A DNA stretch of 9,632 nt from an uncultured Campylobacter sp. (GTDB taxonomy: Bacteria; Campylobacterota; Campylobacteria; Campylobacterales; Campylobacteraceae): contig NZ_CALIBH010000250.1 of assembly GCF_938045775.1 (NCBI RefSeq), positions 1 to 9,632 of the forward strand, given 5' to 3'. Made by a program: the position numbers and the translations under genes. The notes under the pieces were generated by a model that saw only the letters and a list, made by a program, of their open reading frames with translations, made no database searches and was not told where the DNA came from. Position 1 is the stretch's first letter. Every line of letters begins with the position of its first letter. Below are positions 5,314 through 9,632 of this stretch, piece by piece.

Positions 5314-7008
5314 ATGAAAGAAATTAGCGGATCGCAGATGATCGTGGAGGCGTTGCGGCAGGAGGGGGTCGAGGTGGTTTTCGGCTACCCGGGCGGCGCG
5401 GCGCTTAACATATACGATGAAATTTACAAACAAAAATACTTCAGACACATTTTGGTGCGCCACGAGCAGGCTGCGGCTATGGCTGCGGACGGATACGCGC
5501 GCGCTAGCGGCAAGGTCGGCGTGGCCGTCGTCACGAGCGGTCCTGGATTTACTAACGCGCTTACGGGGCTTGCTACGGCGTATAGCGATAGCATCCCGAT
5601 CGTGCTTATCAGCGGGCAGGTGGCGACATCGCTTATCGGTACCGACGCCTTTCAAGAGATCGATGCGATCGGAATTTCACGCCCATGCGTCAAACATAAC
5701 TATCTGGTAAAAACGATCGAAGAGCTGCCTAGAATTTTAAAAGAAGCCTTCTATATCGCTCGCAGCGGCAGACCTGGGCCCGTGCATGTCGATGTGCCGA
5801 AGGACGTAACGGCGAAGCTTGGCGTTTTTGAATATCCTAGCGAAATCAAGATGCAGACTTACAAGCCGAATTATAAGGGCAACGCTAAGCAGATCAAAAA
5901 AGCCGTCGAGCTAATCGCAAGCTGCAAAAAGCCTATCCTCTACATCGGAGGCGGCGTCATCAGCGCGGGCGCAAGCGAGCTGGTACGCGAGCTTAGCGAG
6001 TTTGCGCAGATCCCTGTCGTTGAAACCCTTATGGCGCTGGGGGCTATGCGAAGCGATGATAAAAACCGCCTCGGTATGGTAGGAATGCATGGCAGCTACG
6101 CCGCAAATATGGCGCTTAGCGAGTCGGATCTGATAATCTGCCTGGGCGCGAGATTTGACGATCGCGTCACCGGCAAGCTTAGCGAATTCGGCAAAAACGC
6201 AAAGATCATCCACGTAGATATCGATCCCAGCTCTATCTCAAAGATCATAAACGCGGATTATCCGATCGTGGGCGATGTGAAATCGGTGCTAGAGGAGATG
6301 CTGCCGCGCATTAAAAACGAGGTCAGCCCTCAAAATTTCGAGCAGTGGCGCGAGCTCATCCGCAAATACGATGAAATTCACCCGCTTAAATTTAACGACA
6401 GCGATGAAATTTTAAAGCCGCAGTGGGTTATCCAAAGTACTGCGAAAATTGCGGGCGAGGACGCTATCATCGCTACGGACGTGGGACAGCATCAGATGTG
6501 GGTCGCGCAGTTTTATCCGTTTTGCAAGCCACGCACTCTGCTAAGTAGCGGCGGGCAGGGCACGATGGGATACGGCCTTCCTGCGGCATTGGGCGCGAAG
6601 GCTTATGCGGAAGATAGACCCGTTATAAATTTCAGCGGCGACGGCTCGATTTTGATGAATATCCAAGAGCTGATGACCGCGAGTGCTAGCGGCCTAAACG
6701 TCGTAAATATCGTATTAAACAACAATTTCTTAGGCATGGTGCGGCAGTGGCAGAGCCTGTTTTACGGGCAGCGTTTCTCATCGACCGATCTTAGCTCGCA
6801 GCCTGATTTCGTAAAGATTGTCGAGGGCTTCGGCGGCGTGGGCTTTAGCGTTAGCACCAAAGCGGAATTTGAGGATGCGCTAAGGCAGGCTCTTGCGAGC
6901 AAAAAGGTAAGCGTCATCGAGGCTAAGATCGATCGCTTCGAAAACGTCTGGCCGATGGTGCCCGCAGGCGGCGCGCTTTATAATATGATTTTTGAGCAGG
7001 AGTCGTAG
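5314..7008 (+). CDS. ilvI: Acetolactate synthase, large (catalytic) subunit
   Basis: A ThDP-dependent enzyme that joins two pyruvates to acetolactate (or pyruvate and 2-oxobutyrate to acetohydroxybutyrate), the first common step to Val, Leu and Ile. It has 564 residues, normal for the family. The N-terminal ThDP domain holds GYPGGA (24-29) and the catalytic glutamate E51 in RHEQAAAMAADGYAR. The central FAD-binding domain (about 190-330) contains GMHGSYAANMAL and GARFDDRVTGKL. The C-terminal ThDP domain has the cofactor motif GDGS (442-445) through NNN (469-471), then MVRQWQ with W479, a position known from herbicide binding. These residues separate it from oxalyl-CoA decarboxylase or pyruvate oxidase. 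The stop is one base from the ilvH ATG, the expected pairing with the regulatory subunit. The symbol ilvB would be equally valid; ilvI follows Campylobacter usage. Confidence 0.96.
   Translation: MKEISGSQMIVEALRQEGVEVVFGYPGGAALNIYDEIYKQKYFRHILVRHEQAAAMAADGYARASGKVGVAVVTSGPGFTNALTGLATAYSDSIPIVLISGQVATSLIGTDAFQEIDAIGISRPCVKHNYLVKTIEELPRILKEAFYIARSGRPGPVHVDVPKDVTAKLGVFEYPSEIKMQTYKPNYKGNAKQIKKAVELIASCKKPILYIGGGVISAGASELVRELSEFAQIPVVETLMALGAMRSDDKNRLGMVGMHGSYAANMALSESDLIICLGARFDDRVTGKLSEFGKNAKIIHVDIDPSSISKIINADYPIVGDVKSVLEEMLPRIKNEVSPQNFEQWRELIRKYDEIHPLKFNDSDEILKPQWVIQSTAKIAGEDAIIATDVGQHQMWVAQFYPFCKPRTLLSSGGQGTMGYGLPAALGAKAYAEDRPVINFSGDGSILMNIQELMTASASGLNVVNIVLNNNFLGMVRQWQSLFYGQRFSSTDLSSQPDFVKIVEGFGGVGFSVSTKAEFEDALRQALASKKVSVIEAKIDRFENVWPMVPAGGALYNMIFEQES
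6998..7002 (+). promoter_or_regulatory. Ribosome-binding site deciding the ilvH start
   Basis: AGGAG lies seven bases before the ATG at 7010. A TTG at 6992 would add six residues (MSRSRR) but would put the start upstream of this site and has no site of its own. The ATG also restores the usual IlvH beginning, with the conserved R-R-I just after it. Confidence 0.75.
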
Positions 7009-7009
7009 G

Positions 7010-7480
7010 ATGAATAGCATAAGAAGAATAATCTCGGTCGTCGTTACTGATGAGCACGGCGTTTTGTCGCGGATCTCGGGGCTTTTCGCGGGGCGCGGCT
7101 ATAATATCGACACCCTCACCGTTGCGCCGATTCCAAACACCGGCCTATCGCGCCTTAGCATCGTCACTTCGGGCGACGAGCGCGTCATAGAGCAGATTAC
7201 TAAGCAGCTTCATAAGCTGATCCCCGTCTACAAGGTCATCGATGATGCAAAATTCGTCGAAAAGGAGATGGTTTTGGTAAAGATCGCGCTGGGCGAAAAC
7301 TTAGCAGGGCTTGATGCGGTTTTAAAAGCCTACAACGGCAGCATCGCAAACAGCGACGACAGCAAGATCGTCATCATGGCGTGCGACGACGCAGACCGCA
7401 TCGACGGATTTTTAAAGACGATAAAAAAATACAATCCGATCGACGTCGTCCGCGGCGGCAGCGTCGCGCTGGATATGTAA
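7010..7480 (+). CDS. ilvH: Acetolactate synthase, small (regulatory) subunit
   Basis: IlvH binds and activates the catalytic subunit and carries the valine feedback site. With the ATG at 7010 it has 156 residues, close to the family norm. An N-terminal ACT domain spans about residues 6-76 (IISVVVTDEHGVLSRISGLF, then RGYNIDTLTVAP), and the C-terminal ALS small-subunit domain about 84-154, ending VVRGGSVALDM. G17 corresponds to G14 of the E. coli protein. The position equal to its N11 is Asp (D14), which may influence valine sensitivity; that is inference. One base separates it from ilvI, so the two are certainly co-transcribed. lpxD follows after 31 bases. Confidence 0.95.
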   Translation: MNSIRRIISVVVTDEHGVLSRISGLFAGRGYNIDTLTVAPIPNTGLSRLSIVTSGDERVIEQITKQLHKLIPVYKVIDDAKFVEKEMVLVKIALGENLAGLDAVLKAYNGSIANSDDSKIVIMACDDADRIDGFLKTIKKYNPIDVVRGGSVALDM

Positions 7481-7511
7481 GCGGCGATAAAATTTAATCA
7501 AAGGAGCGCAA

Positions 7512-8462
7512 ATGAAATTATCCAAAATTGCAGAAATTTTAAATATAGAGCTTAGCGGAGCGGACGCGGAGATTACTGCGATAAATTCGCTTCAAAACGC
7601 AAGGCAAAGCGAGCTGAGCTACTGCGATAGCGACAAAAACGAGAAATTTTTATCCGCCACTAAGGCGGCCGCCGTGCTGGTAAAGTGCGGCACTGCGGTT
7701 CCAAACGGCGTGCGAGCGCTGGAGTGCGAAAACCCGCACCTAGCCTTTGCGATCTTAAGCGCGCATTTTGCTAAGTCTCTCATTCGCAGCGGCGTGCCCG
7801 CAAAGATCGCCGCTAGCGCGCAGATTGGACAGAACGTGCATATCGGCGTAAATTCCACGATCGGCGAGAATTGCGTCATTTTAAGCGGCGCGTATATCGG
7901 CGATGACGTGCATATCGGAAGCGGCTGCGTGATCCACGCAAACGCCGTCATCTACAATGACACGATCATCGGCGAGCGCTGCATAATCCACGCAAACGCC
8001 GTCATCGGAAGCGACGGCTTCGGCTATGCGCATACCAAAACGGGCGAGCACGTTAAAATTTATCATAACGGCAACGTCGTGCTGCAAGACGAGGTCGAGA
8101 TCGGCGCGTGCACGACGATCGATCGCGCAGTGTTCGGCTCGACGATCGTTAAGCATGGCAGCAAGATCGACAATCTCGTTCAGATCGGGCACAACTGCGA
8201 ACTAGGGCAAAACTGTCTCATCGTCTCTCAAGTTGGGCTTGCGGGCTCGACGACGCTCGGACGCAACGTCGTGATGGGCGGACAGAGCGGCAGCGGCGGG
8301 CACGTAAGCGTGGGCGATTTCACTCAGATCGCGGCGCGCGGCGGCATAAGCAAGGATCTAACGGGTGGCAAAAACTACGCAGGGCATCCTATAATGGAGC
8401 TTAGCGAGTGGTTCAAGCTGCAGGCTAAGATCGTTAGATTTTTTAAAGATAAAAAGCACTAG
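7512..8462 (+). CDS. lpxD: UDP-3-O-acylglucosamine N-acyltransferase
   Basis: LpxD adds the N-linked 3-hydroxyacyl chain from acyl-ACP to UDP-3-O-acylglucosamine, the third step of lipid A synthesis, in the cytoplasm. The 316 residues are typical. Residues 1-95 are the N-terminal uridine-binding domain. From about 97 to 280 there are left-handed beta-helix hexapeptide repeats (IG-x-x-x-x type). The signatures IGSDGFGY (165-172) and EIGACTTIDRA (196-206) are characteristic of LpxD, and H227 in QIGHNC matches the catalytic histidine H239 of E. coli. The C-terminal helix (about 295-316) is Lys-rich, as in family members that trimerise. AAAGGAG at 7500-7506 fixes the start. It follows ilvH by 31 bases with no terminator between, and this order is known in C. 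jejuni, so it is probably transcribed from the ilvI promoter. Confidence 0.95.
   Translation: MKLSKIAEILNIELSGADAEITAINSLQNARQSELSYCDSDKNEKFLSATKAAAVLVKCGTAVPNGVRALECENPHLAFAILSAHFAKSLIRSGVPAKIAASAQIGQNVHIGVNSTIGENCVILSGAYIGDDVHIGSGCVIHANAVIYNDTIIGERCIIHANAVIGSDGFGYAHTKTGEHVKIYHNGNVVLQDEVEIGACTTIDRAVFGSTIVKHGSKIDNLVQIGHNCELGQNCLIVSQVGLAGSTTLGRNVVMGGQSGSGGHVSVGDFTQIAARGGISKDLTGGKNYAGHPIMELSEWFKLQAKIVRFFKDKKH
7932..8006 (+). repeat. Exact 21-base direct repeat one beta-helix coil apart in lpxD
   Basis: The bases at 7932-7952 recur exactly at 7986-8006. The spacing is 54 bases, that is 18 residues, which is exactly one coil of a left-handed beta-helix. Both encode IHANAVI. Such identity at the nucleotide level, beyond protein similarity, suggests a fairly recent duplication or gene conversion between coils. 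Confidence 0.75.
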
Positions 8463-8595
8463 CCGTTTTGCCTTGGCTGACTTGCTTTAGTCGGTTCGGT
8501 TGATCGGCTTGATTTGATAGTTTTGATCGTTCGCTCTGATAGACTCCTCTAGCCAGCTTAATCTAGCAGGCTCGCGTCGTTTCAGTGAAGTTTGA

Positions 8596-8617
8596 AATCG
8601 CCAGGCAGTTGGCGATT
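8596..8617. repeat. Perfect 8-base-pair hairpin
   Basis: AATCGCCA (8596-8603) and TGGCGATT (8610-8617) flank the 6-base loop GGCAGT. The stem is followed by GTGGAG, not a T run, on the plus strand, and by TCAAACTTC on the minus strand. It is therefore either an untypical terminator for lpxD or a processing/structural element. Confidence 0.4.
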
Positions 8618-8835
8618 GTGGAGTGATTTGCGCTGCCGTTCGGGCTTTGATGTATTTTGTAATCGCTGCGGCGGTAAATTTTGCTAATTATCGACAGAAT
8701 TCCGCTCACGCCATTTTTTGTCTTCCGCTTGCTTTGTGGGCGCGGTAGAATTTGATCTACTCGTTTTGAAATACGTTTGCTCGCAGTCATTGCGGCCAAG
8801 CTTTACGAGCGCTTTAAATCAGCGCAAATTTAATG

Positions 8836-8841
8836 AAAGGA
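8836..8841 (+). promoter_or_regulatory. Ribosome-binding site deciding the peptidase start
   Basis: AAAGGA lies six bases before the ATG at 8848. An in-frame ATG at 8833 sits immediately before this site and would add five residues (MKGKT), but nothing upstream of it resembles a ribosome-binding site. Confidence 0.75.
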
Positions 8842-8847
8842 AAAACG

Positions 8848-9465
8848 ATGATAGAGATGTTTTTATGCTCCTATTTTGCGGGTGCGGCGACGCTTTTTGA
8901 GGATTTCGCCGAGCAAAATATCCGCGCAAAAGAGGTGCTTTTTATCCCGACTGCCACAAACGTAGAGGAGTACCGAGACTACGTGGACGAGGCGAAAGAG
9001 GCGTTTGCCAAAATGGGCTTTGAGGTTCAAATTTTAGACGTTTCAAAAGCGAGCGAGGTCGAAGCAAAGGCAAAGATCGGCGCGGCGCGGGTGCTTTACG
9101 TAAGCGGCGGCAACACCTTTTATCTTTTGCGCGAGCTTAAAAAGAAGGATCTTGTCGGCCTGATCGCTAAGCGCGTCCAAAGCGGCGAGCTCGTGTATGT
9201 GGGCGAGTCGGCGGGAGCGATGATCGCCGCACCCAGCGTGGAGTACGCAGCCATGATGGACGATGCGGGCGACTACGGGGCCGCGGCGCAAACAGGGCTT
9301 TATCTGGTTAAATTTTACCCGGTGCCGCACTACGGCGAGGAGCCCTTCGTGCAAAGCACGGCTAAAATTTTAAAAGCTTACGGCGGCAAGCTAAATTTGG
9401 TGCCGATAAATAACGCCGAAGCGATCGCGGTGCACGGCGATAAATTTGAAATTTTAGGGCGTTAA
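8848..9465 (+). CDS. Peptidase E-like protein (family S51, class I glutamine amidotransferase fold)
   Basis: A 205-residue cytoplasmic protein with the features of peptidase E relatives. It has an N-terminal strand-loop (FLCSYFAGAA), FIPTAT (32-37), YVSGGNTFYLL (84-94) and the nucleophile elbow GESAGAM with S121. H161 in VPHYG is the expected catalytic histidine; D138 or D139 in MMDDAGDY is a plausible third member. In Salmonella PepE (catalytic S120, D135, H157) the substrate is Asp-X dipeptides. Whether this protein has that specificity cannot be read from the sequence, since the family includes members of unknown function, so I leave the symbol open. The ATG at 8848 is preferred over 8833. 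It seems to be transcribed separately from lpxD, 385 bases away. Confidence 0.85.
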   Translation: MIEMFLCSYFAGAATLFEDFAEQNIRAKEVLFIPTATNVEEYRDYVDEAKEAFAKMGFEVQILDVSKASEVEAKAKIGAARVLYVSGGNTFYLLRELKKKDLVGLIAKRVQSGELVYVGESAGAMIAAPSVEYAAMMDDAGDYGAAAQTGLYLVKFYPVPHYGEEPFVQSTAKILKAYGGKLNLVPINNAEAIAVHGDKFEILGR

Positions 9466-9601
9466 ACTGCGGCGCGAAAGTAAAATTTAGCAATAAGCGC
9501 TTTGTAAAATTTACGCTTGCGTTCGCGCATAAGGCTGTGAGGCAGAATTTAAATTTAGGCGCGGTGAGTCGCTAACGAATAAATTTAATCAAAGGATCAA
9601 A
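9466..9601. other. Short AT-rich spacer with repeated GTAAAATTTA
   Basis: GTAAAATTTA occurs at 9480-9489 and 9504-9513. AAGCG (9495-9499) and CGCTT (9514-9518) could form a weak stem. No clear terminator or -10 box is visible. Confidence 0.4.
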
Positions 9602-9632
9602 ATGAAAATACTACTTATCAACGGCGGAGCGC
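9602..9632 (+). CDS. Partial gene start, possibly a flavodoxin-fold NAD(P)H oxidoreductase (MdaB-like)
   Basis: Ten codons are present before the window ends, reading MKILLINGGA. AAAGGA at 9591-9596, five bases upstream, shows this is a real start. A beta-strand followed by N-G-G at the very N-terminus is how MdaB-type quinone reductases and related flavodoxin-fold proteins begin. Ten residues do not suffice to name it. Confidence 0.5.
   Translation, partial: MKILLINGGA

Larger units (their letters stand above)
8463..8847. other. 385-base spacer between lpxD and the peptidase gene
   Basis: No convincing gene. Just after lpxD, GGCTGACT and AGTCGGTT (around 8475-8496) can pair with several wobbles but no U tract follows, so no clear terminator is seen. 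A stronger hairpin is at 8596-8617. GTAGA-TCTAC (8745-8760) is a small inverted repeat over a possible -10 box TAGAAT at 8746-8751, about 100 bases before the next gene; this promoter is weakly supported. A minus-strand open frame (8563-8799) is basic and lacks a ribosome-binding site, and I do not accept it as a gene. Confidence 0.5.

Noticed and set aside
5236..5655. Minus-strand open frame of 139 codons across the ilvI start
   Set aside because: It is antisense to conserved acetolactate synthase codons and has no family features.
6992..7009. TTG at 6992 as the ilvH start
   Set aside because: The AGGAG at 6998-7002 serves the ATG at 7010, and the added residues MSRSRR are not family-like.
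8563..8799. Minus-strand open frame of 78 codons
   Set aside because: It starts with TTG (or an internal ATG at 8788-8790) and has no ribosome-binding site; the product has no recognisable domain, so it is treated as spacer sequence.
8833..8847. ATG at 8833 as the peptidase start
   Set aside because: The AAAGGA lies after it and correctly spaced for the ATG at 8848.
8718..8900. Plus-strand open frame of 60 codons before the peptidase gene
   Set aside because: It runs into the well-supported peptidase start in another frame and has no ribosome-binding site.

Overview
The window most likely comes from a Campylobacter chromosome, probably one of the relatively GC-rich oral/commensal species (of the gracilis/showae/rectus/curvus kind). 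That assignment is inference from several signs. The gene order ilvI-ilvH-lpxD is one I know from Campylobacter jejuni. A pta-ackA pair is present. Nearly every gene has an AAAGGA or AAAGGAGCG ribosome-binding site. Promoters have a good -10 box but no clear -35. Spacers are saturated with the word AAATTT while coding regions are markedly richer in GC. No rRNA, tRNA, CRISPR, insertion sequence or phage gene is visible.

Layout. 15-635 (minus) encodes an unrecognised four-helix membrane protein. 636-1160 is a 525-base spacer holding a GC-rich block (about 834-970) with several strong inverted repeats, one of which has a G-rich loop; I cannot name it. 1161-3991 (minus) is the pta-ackA operon, overlapping by one base, with a -10 promoter box at 4020-4025. 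4104-4859 (plus) is divergent from pta and encodes an exported protein with a ComEA-like helix-hairpin-helix domain followed by long polyproline blocks; this is the least ordinary gene here. 4860-5313 is a non-coding spacer with a hairpin after the gene, AT-rich palindromes, a 24-base direct repeat and, at its end, a TATAAT promoter. 5314-8462 (plus) is ilvI-ilvH-lpxD. 8463-8847 is a further spacer without a convincing gene. 8848-9465 (plus) is a peptidase E-like (S51) protein. 9602 onward is the first ten codons of another gene cut by the window edge.

How the genes work together. Pta and AckA convert acetyl-CoA to acetate through acetyl phosphate, making ATP, or run in reverse to activate acetate. 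IlvI and IlvH form acetolactate synthase, the first common step of branched-chain amino acid synthesis. LpxD, which shares their transcription unit by position, adds the N-linked acyl chains in lipid A synthesis. These are housekeeping functions. The points deserving a second look are the polyproline helix-hairpin-helix protein, the structured GC-rich block at 834-970, the degenerate N-terminal domain of Pta with its repeated linker, and the repeat architecture of the spacers. I did not find a convincing new multi-gene system.
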